Source of the DNA: Zhongshania aliphaticivorans
Lineage (GTDB): Bacteria; Pseudomonadota; Gammaproteobacteria; Pseudomonadales; Spongiibacteraceae
Length of the DNA: 64,000 nucleotides
Direction: 5' to 3'
Assembly: GCF_902705875.1 (NCBI RefSeq)
Contig: NZ_CACSIK010000001.1
Span: 1,357,994 to 1,421,993, forward strand
The notes under the pieces are model-generated. The model ran no database searches, was not told the origin of the DNA, and saw only the letters and a program-made list of their open reading frames with translations. Numbering within the stretch: the stretch's first letter is position 1; the number at the start of each line of letters is the position of its first letter. Of the stretch, positions 17,682 to 26,175 are shown piece after piece. The translations under genes and the position numbers were made by a program.

Positions 17682-18655
17682 TGCATAAGCAGCGTGGTGC
17701 CGCATTAATGATGGTGTTGCTGATAGTGGCCATTATGGTGGTGCTGGCGGTTGGCTTAACGGATGGTGTTCGTTATAGCAGTCAACGACTTTTGAATCAG
17801 CGTTTGATGGATCAGGGTTACTGGTATGCCTTGGGTGGTGAACGTATTGCCGTTTTTGGTTTGCAAGATGCTTCATCGGAACCAGTGACGGCGTTAAATC
17901 AAGATTGGGCTAGGAAAGATATAGTATTCCCAATAGACGGCGGTTCTATTGCCGGTCTCATTGTTGATGAGCAAGCATGTTTTAATTTAAATGCATTATA
18001 CCGTGCTGAAGCGGCAACAGGGGCTGAGGAAGATGTGACCGCAGCTGAATTGATATTTACTGGCCTTTTAGAAAACTTAGAGATTTCAGCGCAGCGTGCG
18101 GAATTTATTATAGGTCGAACCCAAGATTGGATCGATAGCGACTTTTCGCCAGAAGGTATTTACGGGGCTGAAGATTTAACTTACACGGCCTTAGATTACC
18201 CCTATTTACCACCTAATAGTTTATTGGATTCGGTGAGTGAAATGGGACTTTATGCTGAGTTTGAAGAAGACGAGCAAACGCGTATTGAACCCTATTTATG
18301 TGCGTTGCCAGAAGTTAGTACAACGATTAATGTGAATACCTTAGCCGTTGAGCAAGCGGCCTTGCTTGCCGCCGCAGTGGGCAATGTTATTTCAATGGAG
18401 CAGGCGGCGACAATATTGGAAAGTCGTCCTGACACGGGATGGGATGATGTGGCAAGTTTTGTCACTGCGCTTGAGCTGCCGGCGGAAGACCCACTGCCGG
18501 CAAATATACTACAGGCAATTGGTGTGAAATCATTTTATTTTCGAGGTTTGGCCGATGTGTTTTATGAGCAGCGACAGATGCGTTTGTTTAGCCGACTCGT
18601 TGTAAAGAACGGCAAGGCCATTGTGTATGCCCGAGAATATGGAGAAGTTTTTTGA
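17678..18655 (+). CDS. gspK: Minor pseudopilin GspK
   Basis: The large tip pseudopilin, 325 residues. It starts MMHKQRG with cleavage predicted before AALMMVLLIVAIMVVLAVGL; Glu5 is absent, as is normal for GspK. The large insert domain includes the Cys-bearing DEQACFNLNALYR and later ARFIIGRTQDW-type segment (here AEFIIGRTQDWIDSD), plus INVNTLAVEQAALLAA. It overlaps both gspJ and gspL by 4 bases, implying translational coupling. Confidence 0.94.
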   Translation: MMHKQRGAALMMVLLIVAIMVVLAVGLTDGVRYSSQRLLNQRLMDQGYWYALGGERIAVFGLQDASSEPVTALNQDWARKDIVFPIDGGSIAGLIVDEQACFNLNALYRAEAATGAEEDVTAAELIFTGLLENLEISAQRAEFIIGRTQDWIDSDFSPEGIYGAEDLTYTALDYPYLPPNSLLDSVSEMGLYAEFEEDEQTRIEPYLCALPEVSTTINVNTLAVEQAALLAAAVGNVISMEQAATILESRPDTGWDDVASFVTALELPAEDPLPANILQAIGVKSFYFRGLADVFYEQRQMRLFSRLVVKNGKAIVYAREYGEVF

Positions 18656-19848
18656 CTGCGTTGTTGTTAATTGATTTACCCCTAGACCCTGAGGCACCTG
18701 TTTCTTGGTTACTCTGGGACAGTGTTGGCGGGAGTGTGGTGTCTGAAGGCGTTTTAAACAACGCTAAGGAATTATCTACATTGGCTGAAACGGCTGAAGG
18801 TGTCCCTTGTTACGCACTCATTCCAGGGGATGCGGTAAGCGCACATGGGGTTGTGCTGCCCAAAGGTGGCAGGGTTGGTTTATCGGCCTTACCTTTTCAG
18901 CTTGAAGACAAGCTGTGCTCTGACCTCGATAGCGTACATATCACTACCGGTGTTATTAAAGCGAATCACGTGACAGATGTGTTGGTGCTCAGTCGTGAAA
19001 TTGCGACCTACTGCAAAGATGTATTGCACCGAAGTGGCTTGCGAATTAAAGCCTTATTACCCGATTACGCAGTACTACCAGACGATACTGTGGTGGTAGG
19101 GGCGCATCAAGTTGCGGCGAATTTTCATGCGAAGTCTGCCGGGCTTAGCACGACCAATTTCCAAGTTTGGCAGCAATTAGTCAGTGATGGGGAGCAAGCT
19201 GATCAAGCTGTGCAGTGGTATTTCAGTGATGATTATTCTGGTGATTTAACTGAGTTAGCTGCTGAAACAACGGAACGCTGTGGGAGCCGCTTACACGCTT
19301 TTGCTCGTGGCTTTAAGCCGTGGCCCATGTCTTTGCTGAGCGGTGAGTTTGCTCTTAAAGATGAAAGTAGCGAAGCAATAAGCCGTTTGCGTTGGCCAGT
19401 AATCTTACTTGTCGCCTTATTATTTGTACACTGGCTTGGACTGGCGATACAAACTCGAACGATGAATCTTGAAGCTGACGCGCTTGATAAGGGAATGGTG
19501 GAAATCTATAAAGACGTGTTCCCTGGTGCGCGGGTGGTGAATGCGCGTAGTCAAATGCGCAGCCAGTTGAATGCCTTGGAAAGTGCTGGAGCCACTGGGG
19601 CAATGATGCCTTGGTTAGATAAAGTGGCAGCGGCGAGCCGGGGGCGTAGTGGTGTCAGCCTATCGCAATTGAATTATGAAAATGATCCGCCGGTTATGAA
19701 ATTACTCGTCAAAGCTGCGTCGTATGAGCTTGTTGATCAATGGCTTGCGGCACTGAAGGCGCAAGGGCTTGACGTTGACCGCGGGGCATTTGGCCAAGAT
19801 GGTGGCGGCATTGCCGGTCAAATAAGTATTCGAGGGGCGGCACAATGA
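18652..19848 (+). CDS. gspL: Type II secretion protein GspL
   Basis: Bitopic platform protein of 398 residues that recruits GspE. The actin-like cytoplasmic domain (~1-235) begins LLLIDLPLDPEAPVSWLLWD; one membrane helix is at ~247-265 (WPVILLVALLFVHWLGLAI); the periplasmic ferredoxin-like domain ends QISIRGAAQ. The start is TTG 18652, overlapping the gspK stop by 4 bases; no ATG or GTG is nearby. Confidence 0.92.
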   Translation: MTALLLIDLPLDPEAPVSWLLWDSVGGSVVSEGVLNNAKELSTLAETAEGVPCYALIPGDAVSAHGVVLPKGGRVGLSALPFQLEDKLCSDLDSVHITTGVIKANHVTDVLVLSREIATYCKDVLHRSGLRIKALLPDYAVLPDDTVVVGAHQVAANFHAKSAGLSTTNFQVWQQLVSDGEQADQAVQWYFSDDYSGDLTELAAETTERCGSRLHAFARGFKPWPMSLLSGEFALKDESSEAISRLRWPVILLVALLFVHWLGLAIQTRTMNLEADALDKGMVEIYKDVFPGARVVNARSQMRSQLNALESAGATGAMMPWLDKVAAASRGRSGVSLSQLNYENDPPVMKLLVKAASYELVDQWLAALKAQGLDVDRGAFGQDGGGIAGQISIRGAAQ

Positions 19849-20330
19849 AGATACTCAATCAGCTTCTTGAGGGTCGCAATGAGCGCGAAAGACAAATACT
19901 TATCCTCGGTATTGGCTTTGCTGTTCCGCTGATCATTTGGCTCTTAATCTGGCAGCCATTATTGAAAGCTAATTCAGTGGCGGCTACACGTTTAGAGCAA
20001 CGCCGCATCTCTTATGCTTGGATGCAATCTGCTGCATCACAAATGAAGAGTGTTAAAGGCGGTTCCAGCTCACGGGCTGCAGCTGTATCGGGTTCACCCC
20101 AACAACAGATTACGGGGGCAGCAACGGCGCGTGGTCTTAATGTTAATCGCATCGAGCCGCAGTCGTCAGGACGCTATAGTGTGTGGGTTGCTAAGACAGA
20201 TTACAGCAGTGCCATTCAATTTATAGAAACCTTATTAGTGACGGGAATGACCTTACATTCTGTCAATCTTACTTTACTGGACTCACCCGGCAGCGTATCG
20301 CTGAGGGCGTCGCTGGGTACTGCTGAATGA
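19845..20330 (+). CDS. gspM: Type II secretion protein GspM
   Basis: Small bitopic partner of GspL, 161 residues. It has a short cytoplasmic start with NERERQILILG, a membrane helix at ~20-40 (GFAVPLIIWLLIWQPLL), then a periplasmic ferredoxin-like domain ending SVSLRASLGT. Four-base overlaps on both sides couple it to gspL and gspN. Confidence 0.92.
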   Translation: MKILNQLLEGRNERERQILILGIGFAVPLIIWLLIWQPLLKANSVAATRLEQRRISYAWMQSAASQMKSVKGGSSSRAAAVSGSPQQQITGAATARGLNVNRIEPQSSGRYSVWVAKTDYSSAIQFIETLLVTGMTLHSVNLTLLDSPGSVSLRASLGTAE

Positions 20331-21049
20331 AACGTACTTTTTGGGTGGTTTTTAGCTTACTGTTTTTTATTATTTGTTTAGTGGTGGCAACTCCTGCGTG
20401 GGTAGTGCGTGATATTCTCGTAAAACAACAACCTAGTATGGCCATAGGTAATGTGACGGGGAGAGTATGGCAGGGTGATTTGGATGTAGCACAGTATCAG
20501 GGCATGACCCTTGGTGGAATCAGTTGGACGATAAACCCTTTAGGGATTGTTAGCGGTTTTCCTGTGACAATTGCTGTCAAAGAACCCGTTGTTGGCCGCG
20601 GAAAGTTAGGGCTTACAGGCGCAGAGTCTTTACGGTTACAAAATGTGGACGTGGGAGCAAAACTGCAAAGAATTTTAAATGCGGCGAATATACCCAGCAT
20701 GGGTTTTGATGGTGATATCTCACTGGTGTTAGACGAGGCTGAACTCAGTGCGGGTGGTTGCGCGTCTTTAGCAGGAACAATGAGTTTGAATACCTTAACG
20801 GGGGATATTGACGGTATCAATACTGTTGCACCGGTATCGGCCAATTTGGGCTGTGAGAATAAGCGAATAACTTTAGTCATTGATGAGAACAATGCTGCGA
20901 GAGTACGTGGCACTGTTCGAGTTTCATTTAACGGCCAAGTAAGCGGCCAGATCCAATTAAGCCCAAGGCCTGGCACTCCTTTATTTAAAAGCTTAACGCA
21001 ATTTATAGGCCGGCCTAGCAATGGCAAAGACTTCAATATCCGGCTTTAA
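20327..21049 (+). CDS. gspN: Type II secretion protein GspN
   Basis: A 240-residue protein with one N-terminal membrane helix (~5-27) and a periplasmic beta-rich body. The motif ATPAWVVRDIL, then GNVTGRVWQGDL and ISWTINPLG, fits GspN. It is an accessory, not universal, component that closes the operon. A strong convergent stem-loop lies 19 bases after its stop. Confidence 0.9.
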   Translation: MKRTFWVVFSLLFFIICLVVATPAWVVRDILVKQQPSMAIGNVTGRVWQGDLDVAQYQGMTLGGISWTINPLGIVSGFPVTIAVKEPVVGRGKLGLTGAESLRLQNVDVGAKLQRILNAANIPSMGFDGDISLVLDEAELSAGGCASLAGTMSLNTLTGDIDGINTVAPVSANLGCENKRITLVIDENNAARVRGTVRVSFNGQVSGQIQLSPRPGTPLFKSLTQFIGRPSNGKDFNIRL

Positions 21050-21067
21050 TTGTAGGCATCACTTTAC

Positions 21068-21096
21068 GCGGGTATTTAATAAAGCCTAATACCCGC
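21068..21096. terminator. Convergent stem-loop after gspN / acyl-CoA dehydrogenase
   Basis: GCGGGTATT (21068-21076) and AATACCCGC (21088-21096) are perfect 9-bp arms with an 11-base loop. The stem includes the stop codon of the minus-strand dehydrogenase gene and follows gspN on the plus strand, so it can serve both directions. There is no long T-tract. Confidence 0.65.
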
Positions 21097-22207
21097 AGAG
21101 GCTAGCGTAACGATCTCGATGAAAGCCACTATTGCCGAATATCTGGGTGGCAACGCGCGATCGTTTTAGAAATAAGCCAATATCTAATTCGTCGGTTACA
21201 CCGATCCCTCCGTGCATTTGTACTGCTTCGTTGGTGACTAATTCGAAAACGTCATTGAGCTTTGCTTTCGCAAGGCTTGCTAGTTGAGGAAGGTCTGGTC
21301 GTTTATCATCAATGGCCGAGAGGGCATCTAGCACCACCGATTTAGAGAGTTCCAGCTCAATATACATATTAGCTGCACGATGCTGCAAGGCTTGAAAACT
21401 CCCAATTTTGACGCCGAATTGATCCCGCTCTTTTAGGTAAGCTACCGTGCGTTCAAAGCATTCTGTTGCCGCGCCTAACATTTCTGCAGCTAGGCAAATT
21501 CGGCCATAATCCAGTATGGAGTTGAGTAGTGCTTGTCCTTGAGTTTTGTCACCGATTAGCGCAGTTTGCGGTACACGTACTTGATCAAAGCTAATGTTGG
21601 CAGCGTTGCGGCTATCTATTAAATGATGTCGGTGACGGCTAATGCCAGTCGTATTGGCATCAACAATGAATAAGCCGGTTTCGCTTGCGACCTTACAGGC
21701 CACGATTAAGTAATCGGCACTGTGACCATCTAGTACAAAAACTTTTTTTCCTTCAATAATGTAGTCATCACCGTCGGCACTTGCTGTTGTCGTAAAGTGA
21801 TCGGTTTTATGATGCGGGCTTTCTTCTAGGGCAAGTGCAAGGCTAATCTCACCGCTGGCAATAGCTGGCAGAAAGTTAGATTTTTGGTTGGGGCTGCCAC
21901 CCTCAATGATTGTGCTTGCACCGAGTACAATAGTCGAAAATAACGGGGAGGCGGCAAGCGTTCGGCCACTTTCTTCAATAACAGCACCTAGACCCATATA
22001 GCCAAAATCAAGGCCATCATAGTCTTCTGGGATTATCATCGAGGCCCAGCCGAGTTCTACCATTTGTTGCCAGTGTTCACGGTTATAACCAAGTTCATCT
22101 TGCTTATCGCGCAATGCTCGCAGTGCCGACACTGGCACTGTTTGGCCTAGGAAATCTTTAGCGGTATCTTTGAGCAGTCGCTGCTCTTCGTTTAATACCA
22201 GTGACAT
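21086..22207 (-). CDS. Acyl-CoA dehydrogenase family protein, smaller subunit-like
   Basis: A 373-residue ACAD-fold flavoprotein. N-terminal helices (LNEEQRLLKDTAKDFLGQ), the middle strand domain (ALALEESPHH, DGDDYIIEGKKVFVLDG) and the C-terminal helical domain with RDQFGVKIGSFQALQHRAA and AVQMHGGIGVTDE are all present. Where medium-chain ACADs have the catalytic Glu in YEGT, this protein reads FGNSGFHRDR, so that base is missing. It is 44 bases downstream of a second, different ACAD gene, an arrangement known for heterotetrameric ACADs of steroid and bile-acid side-chain oxidation. I infer that the two form one alpha2beta2 enzyme. The acyl-CoA substrate is not shown by the sequence. Confidence 0.88.
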   Translation of the reverse strand: MSLVLNEEQRLLKDTAKDFLGQTVPVSALRALRDKQDELGYNREHWQQMVELGWASMIIPEDYDGLDFGYMGLGAVIEESGRTLAASPLFSTIVLGASTIIEGGSPNQKSNFLPAIASGEISLALALEESPHHKTDHFTTTASADGDDYIIEGKKVFVLDGHSADYLIVACKVASETGLFIVDANTTGISRHRHHLIDSRNAANISFDQVRVPQTALIGDKTQGQALLNSILDYGRICLAAEMLGAATECFERTVAYLKERDQFGVKIGSFQALQHRAANMYIELELSKSVVLDALSAIDDKRPDLPQLASLAKAKLNDVFELVTNEAVQMHGGIGVTDELDIGLFLKRSRVATQIFGNSGFHRDRYASLCGY

Positions 22208-22251
22208 AGTTTGTGCTCCGGTTTGTTCACGGCGTAGTCTGTACTTTGATT

Positions 22252-23448
22252 TTATGATTGATCTGGCAAGCCCAGAACGCGTTTTGAAATTATATTTAGC
22301 TGTACTTCTGAAGTACCACCGGCAATAGATAATGCCTTTGAGAAAAGCCAGCCGCGATTTGTGAGCAATTCATCTTCGGTGAATTGAGTGTCATTCCAGC
22401 CCAGTGCGCGATGGCCAAGAATAGCCATAAGGACTTCTTCTTTGCGTTTACTTTCTTCCGTGCCAACGTATTTCATTATTAAAGGTACGTTATTGTCTGC
22501 CACGCCATGCATGCGCTCTTCAAAGCTACGAAAATGGGTTAGGCCAACGGCCCTAAATGCCATTTCGTGACGTACCAGTTGATCACGAATTCCGGCGTCT
22601 TGTAATTTACCCTCTGTGTCTACGCCAATATATTCGATAGCTGCTTGAACAGGACTAAAGCTTGGGCCGGGTGTGTCGCCACCGATTTCCGACATAAGTT
22701 TACGTTCATGCTTCAACAAAGATTTGGCAACAGACCAGCCCTTGTTTAATTCGCCAATAAGGTTTGTTTTAGGGACTTTGACATTGTCAAAGAAGGTTTG
22801 GCAAAACTCTGACTCACCACTAATTAACTCGATAGGGGTGGTGGACACGCCGGGTGTGTCCATATCGATTAACAGGAAGCTAATGCCTTCTTGTTTTTTT
22901 GCATGGGGATCGGTGCGGACCAAGCAGAATATCCAGTCAGCTTTGTCTGCATTGGTGGTCCAAATCTTGGTGCCATTTACTAAAAAATGGTCGCCCTGAT
23001 CTTCGGCTTTGGTTTGCAGGCTGGCGAGGTCGGACCCAGCGCCGGGTTCAGAATAGCCTTGGCACCACCGCACATTTCCTTTGGCAATGTCAGGTAGGTA
23101 TTTTTGGCGTTGTTCAGGGGTGCCGTGCTCAAGGACTGCGGGGCCTAGCATCCATATACCAAGGTCAAATAACGGCGTTCTACATCCTAAGCGTTTCATT
23201 TCATCTTTTAGGATTTTTGCCTGCGCTTCAGTTAATCCGCCGCCACCTACATCAATAGGCCATTCAGGTACCGTCCAGCCTTTGTCACGCATACGTTCAA
23301 ACCATAGCTTAGCGTCGTCACTGGGGAATGTTTTATTTTTTCCGGCCCAAACCTGCTCCGCACGAGTTATGGGTGTACGCATAGAGTCTGGACAATTTTT
23401 CTCCAGCCACGCGTGGACAATTTGGCGGAAGTCATTGAGATCGCTCAT
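22252..23448 (-). CDS. Acyl-CoA dehydrogenase family protein, larger subunit-like
   Basis: A 398-residue ACAD starting MSDLNDFRQIVHAWLEKNCP; the start at 23448 has AAGGAG in front, whereas an upstream in-frame ATG would add 15 non-conserved residues. Family marks are GWTVPEWP, RWCQGYSEPGAGSDLASLQT, FLVNGTKIWTTNAD, FFDNVKVP and the late GGTSEVQLNIISKRVLGLP. At the YEGTSEIQ position it reads AGGTSEVQ, so the canonical catalytic Glu is replaced by Gly. It is first in a two-gene operon with the preceding entry; the pair lies divergent from an SDR gene across 328 bases. A base might come from another position or the partner chain. Confidence 0.88.
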   Translation of the reverse strand: MSDLNDFRQIVHAWLEKNCPDSMRTPITRAEQVWAGKNKTFPSDDAKLWFERMRDKGWTVPEWPIDVGGGGLTEAQAKILKDEMKRLGCRTPLFDLGIWMLGPAVLEHGTPEQRQKYLPDIAKGNVRWCQGYSEPGAGSDLASLQTKAEDQGDHFLVNGTKIWTTNADKADWIFCLVRTDPHAKKQEGISFLLIDMDTPGVSTTPIELISGESEFCQTFFDNVKVPKTNLIGELNKGWSVAKSLLKHERKLMSEIGGDTPGPSFSPVQAAIEYIGVDTEGKLQDAGIRDQLVRHEMAFRAVGLTHFRSFEERMHGVADNNVPLIMKYVGTEESKRKEEVLMAILGHRALGWNDTQFTEDELLTNRGWLFSKALSIAGGTSEVQLNIISKRVLGLPDQS

Positions 23449-23776
23449 GTCGGTCTCCTTTATTGTAGTGACTGAGTCGCATTTAGTTACCAAAAAAATC
23501 TTTGTCTAGATAGCTAATTACGATTCGATTTTGTGGGACTAGCTTAGTAGATGCGGTGTTTATGACAAGGACGAAACACGTCATAACGATTAACAAATGC
23601 GGTCATTCTCAAGGGTGTATTTTCGATTATTATGTTATAGATTAAATTGTCACTGTGTTGTATCAACTATTAAGTGAGATAGGGCTGGATGCAAATAGCA
23701 AGCCCTTCAGCTAAGTGGCAGTTATCGGAATAAGCAAAATGTCAGTGTGTTTTCCAAAATAATAATAGGAAATAGT
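23449..23776. other. Divergent intergenic region between the ACAD pair and an SDR gene
   Basis: 328 bases without a supported gene. It should hold two divergent promoters. One notable element is an inverted repeat TTATGAC/GTCATAA with a 13-base centre (entered separately). Otherwise it is AT-rich with no recognisable RNA or terminator. Confidence 0.55.
23560..23586. promoter_or_regulatory. Inverted repeat, candidate operator for the ACAD/SDR divergent promoter
   Basis: TTATGAC at 23560-23566 and GTCATAA at 23580-23586 are perfect 7-bp arms separated by 13 bases, about 112 bases before the ACAD start. Arm spacing of about two helical turns centre to centre would suit a dimeric repressor such as a TetR-family protein. 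No such regulator gene is adjacent, so the assignment is a guess. Confidence 0.35.
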
Positions 23777-24526
23777 ATGCAACGATTTGAGAATAAAGTG
23801 GTGTTAGTGACCGGTGCCGGAGCTGGAATTGGCCGAGCAAGCGCCCTTCGTTTGGCAGCAGAAGGTGCTTCGCTTTGTTGTGCAGATATTAACGAGGCAG
23901 ACCTCCTTTCTCTAGTTGATGAAATTACATCGCTGGGTGGGAGGGCAATCGCACAATGTTTTGACATTAGCGAAGTGGGGGCAGCGGAACGCTGTGTTCA
24001 ATTGTGTAGGAGTGAATTTGGTAAGCTAGATGCCGTCGTTAATATGGCAGGTATTTTGCGCTTTGCAAATTGCCATGAATTAGATTTAGCTGTGTGGGAG
24101 AAAGTCATTTCCGTTAACCTTTCGGGCACGTTTATGCTGTGTAAAGCGGCTCTTCCCGAGTTGTTAAAAACCAAGGGCAATATTGTTAACGCCGCGTCAA
24201 CGGCATCACTTCAAGGTTTACCCTGGGGTGTGGCTTATGCGGCGAGTAAAGGTGGTGTTTTGGCGCTTACCAGAAGTATTGCAGTGGAATATGCCAAGCG
24301 GGGCGTCAGGGCAAATTGTGTTTGTCCGGGAGATATTAATACCAATATGTCCCAGGGGGTAAAGTTTCCCGTTGATGCAGATTTTGATTTATTGTCTAGG
24401 ATTACGTCTTTAAGTGGGGCAAAAGGCCCTGAGGTAGTTGCTGGCGTGATTGCAATGCTGGCATCTGAGGACGGTTGCCATATAACGGGGGAACATATTC
24501 GGGTAGACGGTGGGATATTGGCTTAA
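23777..24526 (+). CDS. Short-chain dehydrogenase/reductase
   Basis: A classical NAD(P)-dependent SDR of 249 residues. I start at ATG 23777 (MQRFENKVVLVTG) with AGGAAA upstream. Cofactor motif GAGAGIG, DIN after strand 2, NMAG, the catalytic Ser in NAASTASL, and Tyr/Lys in YAASKGG are all present, and the C-terminus IRVDGGILA is typical. Asp at the end of strand 2 (CADINEADL) favours NAD. It is divergent from the ACAD pair and probably acts on a hydroxyacyl-CoA or alcohol in the same catabolic route; that role is inferred from position only. Confidence 0.88.
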   Translation: MQRFENKVVLVTGAGAGIGRASALRLAAEGASLCCADINEADLLSLVDEITSLGGRAIAQCFDISEVGAAERCVQLCRSEFGKLDAVVNMAGILRFANCHELDLAVWEKVISVNLSGTFMLCKAALPELLKTKGNIVNAASTASLQGLPWGVAYAASKGGVLALTRSIAVEYAKRGVRANCVCPGDINTNMSQGVKFPVDADFDLLSRITSLSGAKGPEVVAGVIAMLASEDGCHITGEHIRVDGGILA

Positions 24527-24642
24527 AGTTTGTGTGCTTCATGTTTGTCGGCAAAGATTTAACGGTGAGTATCCCTTGTGCGTCTGGTTGTCACTGCTAG
24601 TCTCTGCCATCATAGTATGGTGATGAATTTACGGAGGCTGTT

Positions 24643-26133
24643 TTGCCAATGGATACTTTTATACTTGCTATTGATCAGGGCACGACAAGTTCGCGAGCCA
24701 TTGTGTTTAATGCAAATGGTGAAATATGCGGTGTTGGTCAGCAGGAGTTTACTCAGTTTTATCCGCAAGATGCCTGGGTAGAGCATGATGCGGAAGAAAT
24801 TTGGGAGACAACATTAAGCAGCTGTCATGCGGCTATAGAGGCCGCGGGTATACTCGCCAGCGACATAGCAGGTATCGGCATTACCAATCAACGCGAAACA
24901 ACCTTAGTTTGGGATCGTTTGTCAGGCAAAGCGATTTACCCTGCCATTGTTTGGCAAGATCGGCGTACCGCCGCGCGATGTGCAGAATTGAAGTCTCAAG
25001 GTTTAGAGGAAATGGCCGCAAACCGCAGTGGGCTTCTGCTAGATCCCTATTTTTCCGGAAGTAAAGTTGGCTGGATTTTAGAAAATGTCAGCGGTGCGAA
25101 AGCGCGAGCTGATGCAGGGGAATTAGCGTTTGGCACCGTGGATACCTTTTTATTATGGCGCTTAACTGGGGGTAAAGAACATGCGACTGATGCCACTAAT
25201 GCGTCAAGAACGCTGCTTTTTAATATTCATACTCAACAGTGGGATTCAGACCTTTTGGCCTTGTTCGGTATACCCGAATCTATGCTGCCAGAAGTAAAAG
25301 ACAGTTGTGATGATTTTGGACGCTGTGATAATAAGTGGTTCGGCAGCGATATCCCTGTTTGTGCACTTATTGGTGATCAGCAAGCGGCGACGGTCGGTCA
25401 AGCGTGTTTCAGCCCCGGTATGGTTAAGAGCACGTATGGTACGGGTTGTTTTGCCGTTTTAAATACTGGCGCGGAGGCCCTGAAATCTGATCACCGCCTA
25501 TTGACCACGGTAGCCTACAGGATACGTGGTGAAGTTTGTTATGCCCTTGAGGGGAGTATTTTTGTCGCGGGTGCTGCGGTGCAGTGGTTGCGAGATGGCC
25601 TCAATCTAATTGGTTCGGCAGCTGAAACGCAACCTTTGGCTGAGAGCGTAGAAAGTTCTAATGGGGTATATATGGTGCCAGCCTTTACCGGTTTAGGTGC
25701 TCCTTACTGGGATCCTGATGCGCGTGGAGCCATTTTTGGCCTAACCCGAGATACCGGTATTGCCCATATTGCAAGGGCGACATTGGAATCTGTTTGTTAT
25801 CAAACTCGAGACTTGCTGGAGGCAATGCGTGGCGATGGTGCTGACTTCGCTACTCTGCGGGTTGATGGTGGCATGGTTGCAAATGATTGGGTTGTCCAGC
25901 GCTTGGCAGATATGCTGGATTGTCGCTGTGAGCGACCACAGGTCACAGAGACCACAGCCTTAGGTGCGGCGTATCTAACGGGTTTGCAATTGGGTATTTA
26001 CAGTTCTCTTGAGGAAATTGCCGCGCTTTGGCGATGTGAACAAGGCTTTGATCCAGAGATGAATGAAGTGGACAGGGCACGCCGATATACCGGTTGGAAA
26101 AATGCGGTGTCACGAGTACGCACTAGCTCTTAA
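24643..26133 (+). CDS. glpK: Glycerol kinase
   Basis: Phosphorylates glycerol with ATP to sn-glycerol 3-phosphate. The 496-residue protein has the FGGY-family hallmarks: [13 protein letters not shown] at the start, [21 protein letters not shown], the phosphate loop region [14 protein letters not shown] and [26 protein letters not shown], and [15 protein letters not shown] 24643 has GGAGG 5 bases away and ATG 24649 has it 11 bases away, so either could be used. No glycerol facilitator, repressor or glycerol-3-phosphate dehydrogenase gene is adjacent, so it is a stand-alone gene. It could salvage glycerol released by the lipases encoded at the window's left side. Confidence 0.95.
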   Translation: MPMDTFILAIDQGTTSSRAIVFNANGEICGVGQQEFTQFYPQDAWVEHDAEEIWETTLSSCHAAIEAAGILASDIAGIGITNQRETTLVWDRLSGKAIYPAIVWQDRRTAARCAELKSQGLEEMAANRSGLLLDPYFSGSKVGWILENVSGAKARADAGELAFGTVDTFLLWRLTGGKEHATDATNASRTLLFNIHTQQWDSDLLALFGIPESMLPEVKDSCDDFGRCDNKWFGSDIPVCALIGDQQAATVGQACFSPGMVKSTYGTGCFAVLNTGAEALKSDHRLLTTVAYRIRGEVCYALEGSIFVAGAAVQWLRDGLNLIGSAAETQPLAESVESSNGVYMVPAFTGLGAPYWDPDARGAIFGLTRDTGIAHIARATLESVCYQTRDLLEAMRGDGADFATLRVDGGMVANDWVVQRLADMLDCRCERPQVTETTALGAAYLTGLQLGIYSSLEEIAALWRCEQGFDPEMNEVDRARRYTGWKNAVSRVRTSS

Positions 26134-26144
26134 GTGACGTCATA

Positions 26145-26175
26145 GCTATTAAGCCCACCCTGTGGGCTTAATAGC
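26145..26175. terminator. Long perfect stem at the glpK / EAL convergent junction
   Basis: GCTATTAAGCCCAC (26145-26158) and GTGGGCTTAATAGC (26162-26175) form perfect 14-bp arms around a 3-base loop. The right arm contains the stop codon of the minus-strand EAL gene. It probably acts as a bidirectional terminator; T-tracts are short on both sides, and the symmetric A/T ends of the arms partly supply U-runs. Confidence 0.7.

Noticed and set aside
20497..21036. 179-residue minus-strand frame inside gspN
   Set aside because: It is the antisense of a well-supported gspN gene in a complete operon.
23081..23509. 142-residue plus-strand frame opposite the larger ACAD
   Set aside because: The antisense ACAD matches its family along its whole length; this frame has no pattern of its own.
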